Source: Ifrita kowaldi | Taxonomy: Eukaryota > Chordata > Aves > Passeriformes > Cinclosomatidae | DNA length: 64,000 bases | Direction: 5' to 3' | NCBI GenBank assembly: GCA_013398055.1 | Contig: VZRS01004530.1 | Coordinates: 232,023-296,022 of the forward strand | Position numbers and translations under genes: made by a program | Notes under the pieces: model-generated | Told to the model about the DNA's origin: nothing | What the model saw: the letters and a program-made list of their open reading frames with translations, nothing else | The model's database searches: none | In this document: one piece after another, positions 38,900-51,400 of the stretch | Numbering within the stretch: position 1 is the stretch's first letter | How the letters are laid out: each line of letters opens with the position of its first letter

Positions 38900-38978
38900 C
38901 TTTAATTGATTGAAGTCCTTTAATAACTGTCATACTTAACTTCTTACCTGGAGGGAGGAAGAGAAAAAAATCTGTCAC
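38900..38978 (-). promoter_or_regulatory. candidate recursive splice site
   Basis: On the minus strand a tract of roughly 20 pyrimidines (TTTTTTTCTCTTCCTCCCTC) ends in CAG at 38950-38948 and is followed at once by GTAAGAAG from 38947. A strong 3' splice site and a good 5' splice site therefore share one junction (CAG|GTAAG). This matches the known form of recursive or 'ratchet' splice points in very long introns of insects and of vertebrate neuronal genes. TGAC words that could serve as a branch point lie upstream. If real, the window lies inside a long intron of a minus-strand gene. A single chance occurrence cannot be excluded. The minus frame 38978-38781 crossing it is open for 54 codons past the junction, but I recognise nothing in it. 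Confidence 0.35.
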
Positions 38979-41900
38979 CTCACCATTTTGTCAGATTTAA
39001 CTGTGTGCATGTAGTAGGCTAATTAAAAAAAAAGTTAGGATCCCTTATTTTTCCTAGATGCAATTAATTCCATTCAAATAATGTAGAAAGTATTTTATGA
39101 TCATTTTGAATCCAAATGCCACCAAATCGAGTAAAATTTATTTTCAATGGGCTTTGCTTTGAAGCAGTAAAGAACCCAAAAGGTGAACATATATTTTAGT
39201 CTAATTTACACCTTATCACCTTATTATGCTTTGTTTTATTCCTGAGGGTACAATTATGTATAAAGAGCCTAACTTTTACCTCTTATAAATCAGTTTTGGA
39301 TTTGACCCAGAATTGTAATGGTCTCAAATTATGTGTGTCATGTTAAATGTCAGAACGTGATTATAGTATAACCCTCGAAAACTGGTCCTAGTGGGATGGT
39401 TGTGTCTTCTGCCTGGGTTATTTATGCTGGTAATAATTTGAAAGATAAGAAAAAACATAGAATTTGAACTGAAAAAAAAGGAAGTTTGGAATAGTATCAC
39501 AAATCATTTAATGTGCAAGATAGATTCAAAATCTGTTCTCAATATCCATCTTGAAATCACAAAAATTTAAATTTTTTAGGTTTTAGAAGCGGTATTTCCT
39601 ATCAATGGTGCCCAGTTTGTTACATTTGTCATGTATCAGAGACATAAATACCTCCAAATAGTGGACACACCATTCAGAATGCTGTATTTGTGCGTAGATA
39701 GAGTCTTTATTCTGACAGAACTTTTGTTCAGTGAAGACAGTGACGAAAGATTCACAGTGATGTGCACATATGTGTGTTTATACTTTTCTTACTATTTCTA
39801 TAAATAAATACATGTAAATGGTAACTTTTTTATATCTTCATTTCTCATAGATATTACTCTTAGCTAAAAAGTCCTTGAACATGTCTCCCATTTCTTCAAA
39901 TAATGAGATACTTTGTAGCTTTATGCAGGCATCGCTACATGTGTTTTATGGGATTTGAGACAGTGAGGATGCTTCCATTTATTTTTAGCATGATTTTTTT
40001 TTTGCTTATATGCATTTGAGCACAAAAATTGTGGCTTATTAAAAAAAAAACACCTTTAAAAGCTATTGTTCAGCCATTCTCTATTCTTCTTTAGTCCTAA
40101 AACTTCAGCATTCTCAATTGTTGTAGCATCAAAGCATCAGCATTTTTACAAAAGAAGAAAAAAAGTCAAAGCAGTAACAGCTATAACTCCACATTCTGAC
40201 AATAAATGCAGATGATAATGAAGACACTAAATTAAGCAGTCATAGCCAGACTTAGGGGAGTCTGGGGCCGTGGTTTGCAGTATCACTCTCAGCAGGTGAC
40301 ACTTGCTAGGCAGGCAGTTCTTCCTATGGAGTTCTGATTTGCCAGATGTACAGACTGAAGCTTCGTGTTCCCATAGCTCACATTTCATCCTGTGCAATGT
40401 CATCAGCCATCTCTATAAAGCCATGCCAATCCTACAACTGGAGAAAAATTCTAATTGAGCTGTGGGCTTGAGTTAATTCTGAGGAAGCACCATGTTGAGC
40501 CCTTTTATCTAAAGCGGCAGAAAATGTTGCCAGGTTTCTTTTCTCTGTGTTTTGCTCTGCAGCTCAACCTTGATTTGAAGAGCCTATGTTCAATGGTCAC
40601 TTACTCCTTAATACTTTGGAAGGAGGCAGGACGTTGTAAGTGAAATTGAATGGAATAAAGCACTGAAGGGGAAAGGCTGTCAGGAGCAATTTCATAAAAA
40701 TAGAAGAATAGACTACTTAAAATAAGATCTTGAAGTTAAAACATAAGGTAGTTATTTAATTTTTGGCTTACAGTATCAAACTTGTCTTTACCCTTTTAGG
40801 AAAAGTCTAAGAAAATTGTTGAGTACATGAAGGTAGCAAAAGTAATTTTATTTGATAGAAGAGGTTGGCATTGGTAAACAGATACATTAATTCAACGCAT
40901 CATTAGCCCCAGAAAAGAATGATTGGATTCTGGCCAAAATAGAAGAAAATTCTACTAGGAAAGGGAACTGATCACAGCCAGATGAATTAGACCTATTGTC
41001 TAAAAAATGGGAACATGTCAATTGCGATAAATTATCATTTAAGATATTGGTGAGCCCTTAGGAGGCATTTGTGTATATGGCAATGCAAACGTAATCACAC
41101 TAGCCACTGGATACAGCAGCGGATGTCTGTGTCGCAGGTGACAGCCCATACAAGTGATGAGGTGCATTCTGCCCCGTGGTGCATCCAACAGAAATGAAAG
41201 AGAATGAGAGAGGAAGTAAAGCCAGTGGCTTGCCCAGGTTTAGAGGGAGGCCTTGCTTGTTCTCCCACAGGAGGGCTTTTTTCTGGAGAGCAGGTCTGCT
41301 GAGCACAGACAGAGATTTACAGTGGGCAGAAATTGCACCCTACCGCAAAATTTGGGTGAAAAAAGTAGATCCTGGGCAATGTGTTGGCCTGCCTTTGAGG
41401 CACTGAGACATAGTGATGCAGAATGTAAGGAAGGAAAGCCAGGCATGCAAAAAGAAGAGAGATGGAGACAATTCCTGAGAAGTTGTAAGACAGCATAGAG
41501 CCAGCTACTTGAGACAGTAACAAGTTAAACCTAATTTTGAAAAGAAGCAACAAAAGAGTGGATCAGCTTTTGATAAAGCACAGCAGGAAAAGCATATAAG
41601 TCATCTGCAATCAATAATTTTGCCATAAGGCTAAGCTACTTCCGTGATAAAGAGCTGGCTTTGATTTCAAAGGGAACAGGTGCCCGTGGGAGGTCAAAGT
41701 TTGAAATGAGATTACTCACAAGGATCAGAAAGATAATCAAATCTGCCCACTTCTGTGGCAGTGACATATCAGTACAAAAGACTCAAGTTCTAAATAGCCA
41801 CAGTTAGGACTGAAAAAGGATAACTGCAAAATCCTGATGAGAGGACAAAAGGGAAGAATGGTTTCTGAGGGCAACTCATTTCCAACTGACTTGAAAGGAC

Positions 41901-43009
41901 CAAGCTCACTGGTCTGTTAAATGGTTTTTGCTGTTCAATTGAGAGGTAACTGGAAGCAAGGACATTCAGACCCAAATGCACAAAGAATCGCGAGCCTTGC
42001 AGGGTTAGCAAGTTTTGCAGTTTTAGGAGTGGAGTACACAGAACCCAAAAGCACTCATGGCCCTGTGCAATGAATGGAGAAAGTGGACACAGCGACTGGG
42101 AGGAAGCCAAAGCTAGTCAGAAGTCAATGTTCAGAAATGAGAAAGGTGTCTTAAACCCCACTTTTCTCACAAAATTATCCACATCCCAGAATTTAGCACT
42201 TAATGTAACACAAAAGCCTCCTTCTACTCTGTGGTACTAACTCATCCATTTGTGGGTGGTTCACTAGCTCCTTTCTTCTCTTCAGAGACACAAATAGAGA
42301 AAGAGCTGTGGATCTTCTACACAGCACCTGACTAGCAAGTGTGACATCCGAGTTTGAGTTTAAAACTGCATATCCTGCACTCTTAAGAGTGTCCTGGTCT
42401 TTCACAGGGGTGAAATTAGTATAGGGTTACTGGAGCTAGAAAAGAGGGTAAAGAAGTACTCTGATCTGATGCTGAATGTGTGCCCCTGGGGAGCACAATC
42501 CTGATGTCTTGGAAAGAATGGACCAAGCAACTTCATCAAAAAGCATGGCTCAGTTTTACCACACTGAAGTCCTTTATAGATCTTGATATTTGGATATCTG
42601 ACTTCAGAGGTACTGCTTCACTATACAGCCAATTTAGTACAGTGCTGAGTTCAGAGTTGTAACAAAATCGATCTTTGTTCAAATGCTCTGGCACTGGTGA
42701 CCAAAGGAACTCAAGGGCTTACAGCAGGGTCCTGAGGAGTGGCTGCCTCACAGCCTCTAGTTTGCAGCCAGCATGTGGCATCCAGCCTATAACTCTCCAG
42801 ATCAGATCCCTCAATCAGTCTCTTTGTTTTGGCCTGTTCTGGTAAGCCGAACCAGGCCAGGTACAGCCGGGGTGTTGCTGGCAGCAGTGGTGTGGTAGGA
42901 CTCTCTCTGGCCAGGGCCAGCTAGTGCTCTCACAGGCGATTTCTGGACATAGCAGAAGGGATAACACAGGCCTGGGACTGCCCCTAAAAAGCAGTACAGG
43001 GGTACTTAC

Positions 43010-43080
43010 CTCGTTTTGGGGGGAAAAGGAATATGTACTTGCACTGTGTCTCGCCATTTGTCAGCAACCTCTTTAATCTG
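43010..43080 (-). other. candidate exon, minus strand
   Basis: A 71-base segment on the minus strand. It is preceded by GCTTTTACACCAG (acceptor AG at 43082-43081) and followed by a near-perfect donor, ACGAG then GTAAGTACC. One frame stays open through the segment and upstream of it, reading QIKEVADKWRDTVQ and then VHIPFPPKT, with two bases left over (23 codons plus 2). The residue mix is protein-like, but I cannot assign it to a family. A 23-codon open frame is common by chance and the polypyrimidine tract is weak. It lies in a GC-richer patch with no repeat that I recognise. Confidence 0.2.
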
Positions 43081-44180
43081 CTGGTGTAAAAGCAGCCCCA
43101 GTGTTCGTGCAAGGGTTGGCCTCATCACTGGACCTGTGGCTGAGCATAAGCCCATGCACACGGGGGAGATCTCAGAGGAGGTGTAGAGCGGGTGCTGAAT
43201 ATGCTACAGCATCAGAAATGGGTTTGTCCCATACGTGTGCTGAGATGTCTCTAAGTGGGCCAATACCCTTTCTATCCTTTCATGGCATCCCAGAGGCAAG
43301 AAAAAGTGGTCTGGAGGAGTCTGGCTGAGCAATGACAGTACCCATGTCAGCCTACTCAGAGGATAGCAGCAAGATAAAGTTCAGGTTAAGAGCATCCCAA
43401 CTATCTTTGGCAGCCCAGAATGGTCTGTTTGTAACTTGACAGCTGCCATGAAGCCTGAGAACATCAATAAAAGCTGTATTTCCTTCCCCTTTGTGTATCT
43501 TTTTTCCCTTTTGTAACCGTGTCTGCCTCTTTTTTTAAAGACAGGAAAAGAAACTATCATTCACAGCTCATACCTGAACAACAGAACTAATTCTTTCATC
43601 CTGATTTAGAAAGATTACTAGACAGAATCAGAGAGTGTATCCAAAATCCTGTCTCTGAAAAAAGCGTTTTGATACAGTTTGATTATTCTTTTTTCCCTTC
43701 GTGCAGAAACTCTATTTTAGTTTCAGAAGACTCTTTATTTTATTCTGATTCTTTTTCCTTTGTGTACCTGAGTCAATAAATGTCCAGACTTGGGCACTGA
43801 TTTCTGACTTTGTCATGGCTACTGACTAGTCCTTATTCTTCAGACCCTGAGCCTTGTTTCATTATTTGATGCAATCTAGTAATGTAAATACCTTTTTTTG
43901 GGCTTAATTATTATGTTAAAATTAATACAATGTAGTTTGAGTAACAATTGCACATAATGAATAATCAACAACCTTAATATAACTCCAGGCTGTAGATTTG
44001 ATATCCCTTGTTTCAGCAGAGCTGACCTCTAACAAAAAAGATATATGTATCTTTATCATCTTCATTTTCATATTTACGTATAAGGAATATGTCTAACAAA
44101 ATATTGGTTTGAATTTTAAAAATTCAGTTGATTTCAGGTGTTTGCTTTGAATGTCTCTATTCTGAAATTTTAATGAGAAA

Positions 44181-44220
44181 TGTATATATTTTTGTATATA
44201 TATTGTATGTATATATATTT
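44181..44220. repeat. (TA)/(TG)-rich low-complexity stretch
   Basis: Repeated TGTATATAT-type words interrupted by short T runs, a degenerate alternating purine-pyrimidine tract. Confidence 0.75.
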
Positions 44221-46384
44221 GCCACGTGCTTCTGCAGGGAATAAGTACCTCTTGTATTATCCCTGTCTTCTGAAGGAAGGCCAGTAAGCCAGGCCTGCAA
44301 ATCAGTTATAAATTCAGCAGCTACAGCCATGCCCTTTTCTGTCCCACCACTAAGTGTCTTTGTGGAGTTTCTTAGGCAGCAAGTCAAAGCTGTGTGCTCC
44401 TGTGTGGTCCTCTTACAGCCTGCCCCCATTCTCCTCATGTCTTCTGCTGAAGCACAGCTGTTCCCCTGCCTTTGAAGACTCCTGTTCTCAGCCAGTGCAC
44501 ACTTTGTTCTCTAAAACCTTACCCAATTTGTAAGAAAACTACTTCCAGTAAATGATCTCATAGTACAATTTTGCCCCAGTTTCACAAGTCCTCCTATAAC
44601 CTTTCTAGATGCCTTCAGTGCCTTCAGTGTTTGTATCTTCCTCACCGAGATTTTCTGCTACCTTGATTCTTTGTGCTTGGCACACATGCAGATATCTATT
44701 TAAAATGACATTTTTAGCACAGGGATCTAGCCATCTGATTCCTATTAACAGTAATGGGAACTGCATGGCTAAGTTAATTACCATCTACTATGCTGAACAT
44801 TTAGCACTCAGTATCTTCCCTTTGTTTTCCCTGTAAGGTGTTTTCTAGCCTTTCTGAAATGAATGCACTGATCTGGAGTAGTGGAGCTGGATTTGGGTCA
44901 CTAAAAATCCTGATTATATTGATGTGTATTTGTTGCTGTGTTCAGTGACAGAAGTGAAAAACCTTTCCTGGTATTTCACGGTTTCAGCAATTGACATTTT
45001 GATGCTGTTGCAGATTCATTCACAAAGAAACAGAAGAACAGAGAGAATTTGAACCAAGGGTATCACCACAGGAGAGAGCCATGACACCTCAAGTTCAAGT
45101 GCCCATTAAACACCTAAGCAAGAATACAAATGAGCCTGAGCCCAACTCTGATATAGATGACACAAACAATTTCTTTCTGTCTGCTACTGTTTCTCTCACT
45201 GACAAGTGCAAATAAAGGTGGGAAGGAGTGAATTCAAGAGGGTATAGCCAAGTTTAGCAGTGATAGGAATAGCTGGCACAGGCCGTAGACATTTGGGAAG
45301 ACCAATACCACAGCAGCAATTAAGCTGTGTGTGGTCTTGACATCTCAACACATGCATTTTTGCTTGGGGAGGTGGTGCTTTTTTGCCAAAAGTGTTTTTG
45401 TCTTTTTTGTATCACAGAGACATTGTCCTTTCCATTTAGATAAGGACCTACTTAGTATGACCTATATTTTCATTTTGTCGCTGTAAAGAGAGAACACAAT
45501 TTCTATCAGAACAGTCAAAGAGGACAAAGAAAAATATGTCAAAACCTCTGTTTTATTTTAATTTCAAAACTGAGAAATTTTTCTATTTTCATTTGCTAAC
45601 TATTTTTACAAAGTAAAAAATGGACAAAACAGTAAAGATGCTTATCATCTTTGTCAGAAATGATTTTATTTTATTAGCACCTGTTCAAAGCCTCCCAGAC
45701 ATGTAGGCAAAACTGTATGATGGTAAGATAACCTAATTAAAATGAGGAGCTGTGAGTAAAATACTAGGTGGGTGAAGAGATGGTGTAAAAACTCCTTCTG
45801 TCTCAGGAAAGCAGCTGACACCGTCCTCAGCAGGAACAGCAGCAATGAGAGGAGAGGGCTGTATGGATCAAACATAAGTATTTTCTTTACTTTAAATGCA
45901 GTTCAAGCAGCTTGCCTTTGGATTTTATATGCAAAACAGGTGATCTCTTACTCTGGCTTCTCTTACGTGTTCTGTTGTCCATGCCTAAATGCGGATTGTC
46001 AGAAGTTCAACACCAAAACCAAAAATATCTAGCAGCACAATTATTCACCTCCCCCAGATGCATTTGTCTCCCAGACATATTTGCTTATCTATCCACCAGA
46101 AAATATAGAAATAACATAAAACAATTGGCCTCTTTCTGAGATTTATATTCTGTGGTTAGCTTCAAACTAGCATCTAACAGCATTACAACTTATCTATCTG
46201 GTTCTGTTGAACTTCGGATGTCTCTAAACAAGATACACACATAAAAAGTTGTAAGGGCCCCAATAATAATTACATTTAAAATAGTTAAAGTCAGCACAAC
46301 TGATTATTTCACACAGGAGAGCTTTCCTGTGCTGCAGTTTAAAAGTGTTATGAATGGTGAGAAGCATTCAAAGCAGTTCAATGA

Positions 46385-46840
46385 AAGACTTTTGGTTTGG
46401 AAAACATATTTCATACTGAGAAATTTAAGAAGATTCATCCACTTATTTTGCTGAAAAGAAGGCTAGGGAATGGTTTTATCTTGGTCTGTGAGTACCTACC
46501 TGAGACAGAAATTTCACATAGCCAGTTCTTTAATCTATCAGTAAAAAAACGTAATGAGATTCAGCAGTTGGAAGCTGAGGCAAGACAAATTTAGATTTGA
46601 AGCACGGAACTGATTTTTAACACTGATGGTAGTTAAACATAGACATAACTTACCAAGGAATGTGATTGATTTTCCACCATGTGGGCCCTTTATTTTAGGA
46701 TTGAGTGTCCCTCTGAAACATATACCACAGTTCAAACAGAAATTTCTGAGAGGCTTCTGTGGTGATGTCCTGCTAAAAGTAAAACATAATAATCTTTTGG
46801 CTTTCTGGTGGCTTTCCAACTTAAAATTTATGTTAAAATT
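46385..46840 (+). mobile_element. ancient CR1 LINE remnant with partly readable frame
   Basis: A second fossil of the same old CR1 lineage as the one at 34.0-34.5 kb. Landmarks in order: TTGGTTTGGAAAACATATTT, GAAAAGAAGGCTAGGGAATG, GTCTGTGAGTACCTACCTGA, TTCTTTAATCTATCAG, CAGTTGGAAGCTGAGGCAAG, ACTTACCAAGGAATGTGATT, TTCAAACAGAAATTTCTGAG, and a degraded 3' end around 46800-46835. One plus frame (46397-46594) is open for 65 codons and reads through the reverse-transcriptase C-terminal blocks: MENIFHTEKFKKI, LLKRRLGNGFILVCEYL, FFNLSVKKRNEIQQLEAEAR. That fits the family's MENMSYEERL..., KRRLRGDLI..YKYL and ..IQWLEVEAR pattern with many substitutions. The minus-strand 'CTTG|GTAAGTT' donor-like string at about 46654 falls inside this element and should not be read as an exon edge. 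Confidence 0.83.
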
Positions 46841-47419
46841 CTTTTAACGAGTGTGAAAATATGAACTGAGTTTTAACTGCTCCTAAAATACCTGAGACTA
46901 CAGAAAATATGAAACTTTAGATCTGAAATACAAACAGCATATTTTTAAAGGAGTGATGATTCACATGTTCATAACTGGGGAAATGTCATCACTTCTTTCC
47001 CCATCAAAACAAGAAAAAATAACAAGAACATTCATATTATAAGTCTTTAAAATCTGGCTCAAGCAGTGGGTCATTAAAGTCCCATCCAAGTACAGGGTTG
47101 GGAACTCAGTGCCAACCCTATGCAAATAGGGATAAAAATCCTTTCAGCATGGCTTCTAGACAAAGCTCCTGAAATCCTAGTTCTAATACCTAAATTACAC
47201 CAGTTTGGGGGTTTTTGTTTGTTTGTTTGTTTGGTTTTCTTTCTTCCAGCCACCTGGCCTATTGGTTATGTGTTTCCTATTGAATCCCTGTATCTTTGAC
47301 AGCCAGGCCAGATGCTCATTTATGCTGGAACTGATGTGAGGATGAAAAGCTCTTTGACAGAAGTCTGTACCAGTGCTTGACATTGACAAAAAATCAATGC
47401 CAAAAAAGATTTATTTGTT
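46841..47419. other. noncoding sequence between two CR1 copies
   Basis: No gene. It holds an octamer ATGCAAAT at 47120-47127 and a (GTTT)n microsatellite at 47216-47234. Nothing else recognised. Confidence 0.65.
47216..47234. repeat. (GTTT)n microsatellite
   Basis: Four to five TTTG units following GGGGGTTTT. Probably length-variable. Confidence 0.88.
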
Positions 47420-48482
47420 TAATCATAGAAACATAGGATGGCTTGAGTTGAAAAGGATCTTAAAGATCATCTAGTTGCAACCCCTCTGCCATAGGCAGGG
47501 ACATTTTCCACTAGATCAGGTTGCTCAGGCGTGCATCCAACCCGGCCTTGAACTGTCCCAGGGATGAGGCATCCACAACTTCACTGGGAAACCTGTTCCA
47601 GAGTCTCACCACCCCCTGAGTAAGGTATTTCTTGGCATCTAATCTGAATCTCCTCTTTTAGTTCAAAATGATTCTCCCTTATACTCTCACTATCTGCCTA
47701 TGTAAAAAGTTGCTCCCTGTCTTTTCTAAAAGCCACCTTGAGGTACTGGAAGGTGCTGTAAGATCTCCCAGGGGTCTTCTCTTCTCCAAGCTGAACAATC
47801 CTTATTCTCAGCCTGTTCTCATGGGAGAGATGCTCCAGCCCTTTGATCATCTTCGTGGCCCTCCTCTGGACTCACTCCAAGAAGTCTGTGATCTTCTTGC
47901 ACTGGGATCGCAGAGTCGGAGGCAACACTCCAGGTGGAGTCTCACAAGAGCAAAGGAGAGGGGGAGAATAACCTCTCTCAGCCTGCTGTCCAGGTTTGCT
48001 GCGGTACAGCCCAGGATGTGGTTGGCTTTTTGGGCTGCAACACATTGTTGTCTCATGTCCAGCTTTTTGTCCATGAGAACCCCCAAGTCCTTCTCTGCAG
48101 AGCTGCCCTCTGTGCGTTCTTCTCCCAGTCTGTACTCATGTCTGAGATTGCCCCAACCCCCTGCAGCACCATTCACTTGGACCTGTTTCTTCTCACACTT
48201 GTATAGGTCCCCTTGGACAGCATCCCTTCCTTGTGTTGTGTCAACTGCACCACTGAGCTTCACATCATCTGCAGACTTGCTGAGGGTGCTGTTGATCTCA
48301 TTGTCTGTGCCTTTGATAAAGATACTGAAGCACAACAGTCCCAAGACAGGGCCCTGAGCAGCACCAGTCATCATCGGCCTCCACTTGGACACAGAGCTGT
48401 TAAAACACAGCTCTCAGGCTACGATCATCCAGCCAATTCCTTATGCACAGAATAGTCCACCCTTCAAATCCATGTCTCTTAA
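47420..48482 (-). mobile_element. CR1 LINE fragment, longest in window, minus strand
   Basis: A minus-strand CR1 copy of about 1.06 kb, 5'-truncated. Its 3' end is at 47420 (plus-strand text AATCATAGAAACATAGGATG). Minus frame 48392-47847 is open for 181 codons and covers part of the reverse-transcriptase domain: AAQGPVLG near residues 11-18 (family: GVPQGSVLG), then SADD at 40-43, the catalytic (F/Y)xDD box with both aspartates kept but the aromatic residue replaced by serine, then EKDLGVLMDKKLDM near 100-113 and REVILPL..ALVRLHLE further on. The frame then shifts, and the remaining C-terminal part and 3' UTR (GATGCCTCATCCCTGGGAC, CAACTAGATGATCTTTAAGA) follow in other frames. The frameshift, altered catalytic box and missing 5' end make it inactive. 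The 229-codon plus-strand frame at 47668-48357 is antisense to this element and is not a gene. Confidence 0.96.
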
Positions 48483-51400
48483 ATCATCACACCTATCTGT
48501 GCCTAACGTCTTAAAAAGTTACCTGGTCCCTGATTTTTTCTGGACTAATGCAAGTTAGTTGTGAACAACCTCCATTTTTATTCGGCAATTTTAGATCTCC
48601 CAGAGGGTTTTCTCTTCCTAGGGGAACCTATGTAAATAGCTTAAAGAACCTTGGGAAATCTGCTTGCTTTGAAATTAAACCAAATAAGCTTGTGGATGTC
48701 TCTGAAGGACCTGGCTTCTTTGGGGTAAGAAAATGACACAGGGGTTATACCTTTAAAACAGAATCAATGATAGTGGCCTTAGTTTTGAATGGAAGTGTGC
48801 AAATTAGTTGTAGATGTCAAAAGATTTTGTTCATCACTGGTCCATTTTTTGGAAAATCACTTCCACTTCTTATTCTCCTTGCCATTATTTTCTGCAACCA
48901 ACAATGGAACTCCCTCCAATAATGCATAATGGGATCACTTGGCATGTTATTTAATCAGTGCCATATTAAACGTGGAGAGAAGAGACAGTTACTCCTGAAG
49001 GCAGATTCTTCTTCAGTTTGACTTTTATACAGTGTGGCAATATTAGAATGAATAAAGCAAAGAAAGAAAGGAAATGGAGACGAGCCGGTAAAGAGAGGTG
49101 ACAGAAGGTAAAGGTAATTTGTAATTTGTAGCTTGTATTTTATGGATGTAGTTAAAAGAAAATATTGTGGAAACAGAAAGCGTGTTTAGTATGAACTGAG
49201 CCTGTGTTTGGGCGATAGCTGAGAGATAAATATAATGTGGAATTTGGCACAGATACACAGACGCCTGAGCAGCTTCTGGAATCACTTCTCTTTCAGTATT
49301 CATCACATACATCACAATGGAGCTGTTTTAGGGGCATAAATAAATGTGACTAATAAATTTATTTGTGTTTGCCTAAAAAGTTGTACTAAACTAAATAAAA
49401 TAAGAAGAGAAACCTGTTAAACACAGAGTGCAGAAGTATTACACAAGAAATGAAATATGATTCATGTCCCCAGCTGGAAGAGCACTCCTGGCTTATCTTC
49501 ACAGGTTATTTGGGAACAGGTATGAGAGCTTAGAGCAGGCATCTGCTAGGCAGATATAAATCACTGCAAAACTGAGTAGTGTAGCTATATTTCTGAAACA
49601 AACAACCAAGACACATTTCTATTACATTTTCCCTCGTCTCCCTTCTCTGGTTTAGTTTCTCAATTTTTTAAAGGAGGCAGAACCCAAAGCATTGACCAGG
49701 GTTGTGGGAAAGTTCAGCTGCAGGCTCAGACTGTGCCCAGCTCTACAAACTTGAGCACGTTGTGTTGTTTCTCTTTTCCTCTATTCTCACTTAACCTCTG
49801 TCTTTACATATTTTCTTCTTACAAGTCATTGGATAAATCATACCAACTGCAACTGGAAGTGGGACCAAAACTTAGGAATCCCACAGTCTGGTTGCTGGGT
49901 GATGGGAGAACTGTAATGCATAAATAGGCTGATTTATGTGGGTATGATCAAGTAAGAGAAGAGATCAAGGTTGTGCTCCTTCTCAGAAGTTACATCACAG
50001 CTTAGGAAGCAGGTCGTGAACGGCTTTAAATCTCAGAGATGGCCACTTATAGAAGATGAAAATCAGAGGTCACTGTGGTGGTCTTCACAGAAGCTCAGAC
50101 AATGCTTGGTCAGGACGGAGGGCTGCTGGAGGAGGCAGGGTGTTTTACTTTTCTCCCACCCACCATACCCCGTGCATTCCAGCAAGTCAAAGAGCCTGCA
50201 TTCCCAAGGGTGTGGAACAGTCCTATATCTTGCTTGCATGAGATAATTGAGGGCCTTTCTCTGATAATTGAACTGATCTGCTCTGTTGTGTTTTGCATTG
50301 AATTTGAACTTACTTAAACAAGATATGCTCAATCTAAGAGTGTGTGCTGAATAGTGTGTGGGAAACTGCTTAGACAACTATACAGGGATTTTTTTGATTT
50401 TTTTTTTGTGTGCCTGTGTCTAGACATTACCAATTGAATGCATTTTAGGTACTTAGGGTAATTGTTTCTCCAGCAGAAATTCAGTCTTGGAGAGATTATT
50501 TATTGGAATTTTCATTCCTTGATCTTTGAGGAGATTCCCTTTGTTTACTGGGGCTTTAACTTTAGCTCAAACCAACATTTTAAATGTGCAGAAACTTAAA
50601 ATGATTTGTACATCCAGACAAGCACCCTGTCTTCATGGAAGAATTATATTAAGATCTGCTTTGTAACAGGCCAGTAACTTTTGCATCAGTCCTGGAAGGC
50701 CTCTGCTTCTGCCTCTGCCTAGCTATGGAAAATAAAGTCTGAAAAGCCTCTATTGGTTCTAGTGAAAATTTGGCTTGAACAACAACTGTGGACTTTGGCC
50801 CAGGAGGAAAAAAAATAACTCACTGTTGTATATTTTACAAATTTCAGGGAAAAGCTTTGTTATTGGAAGACTTTTTTTTTGTCTTTTCTTTGAAATAGCA
50901 CCAAAGCATAGTTAATTTTTTATTGATCTGACTGAGTATATACTTTTGTCTTTTTACCTTTAACCCTCACTGTGATGATATTTATTATTATTGTTTTGTC
51001 TGGTTATTATTTTGACTGTTTGCTGTTATTTTGCCTATTCCACTCAGAATCCTTTCTAACAGCAGTGTTTTCATAATGCATAAGCTGATGTACTCAGCTG
51101 CATATTTCAGGATCTTCTGCACTATGCCTTATTTAAATTACCCACAAAAGTCTTTTGCAGGTGTTTCAGTCAAAAAGACCTGGTCATGAGACAAGGGAGA
51201 GTGGCAATATCACTAGTCATCTTCTGACCTTCTTCTCTTAGTAATTTGTGATGATAAGGGCTTGAAAATGAAATTAAAATTCTTTTGTAATTTCATTATG
51301 TTGGAAGTGATTTTATAGCCTGCTGAGAATTAAATGTTGGAGTACAGCGCAGTGTACAAAATAACTCCTCTTTTAATACATTTTTATGGCACTCAGATGA

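Larger units (their letters stand above)
34493..46384. other. noncoding unique sequence
   Basis: About 12 kb with no gene and no family-level repeat that I can recognise. Items seen are an A-then-C low-complexity patch (35197-35224), TA-rich sequence (44181-44220), a minus-strand recursive-splice-like site (38948/38947) and a minus-strand exon-like segment (43080-43010) in a somewhat GC-richer patch (about 42850-43200). The 142-codon minus frame (38629-38201) and 112-codon plus frame (37866-38204) have no recognisable domains and are treated as chance. Confidence 0.6.

Noticed and set aside
46600..46720. Minus-strand exon ending in CTTG then GTAAGTT at about 46654
   Set aside because: The donor-like string is part of the ancient CR1 copy (its ACTTACCAAGG word), so the match comes from the repeat.
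47668..48357. 229-codon plus-strand open frame
   Set aside because: It is exactly antisense to the CR1 reverse-transcriptase region on the minus strand; CR1 GC-rich coding DNA often leaves a long opposite-strand frame.
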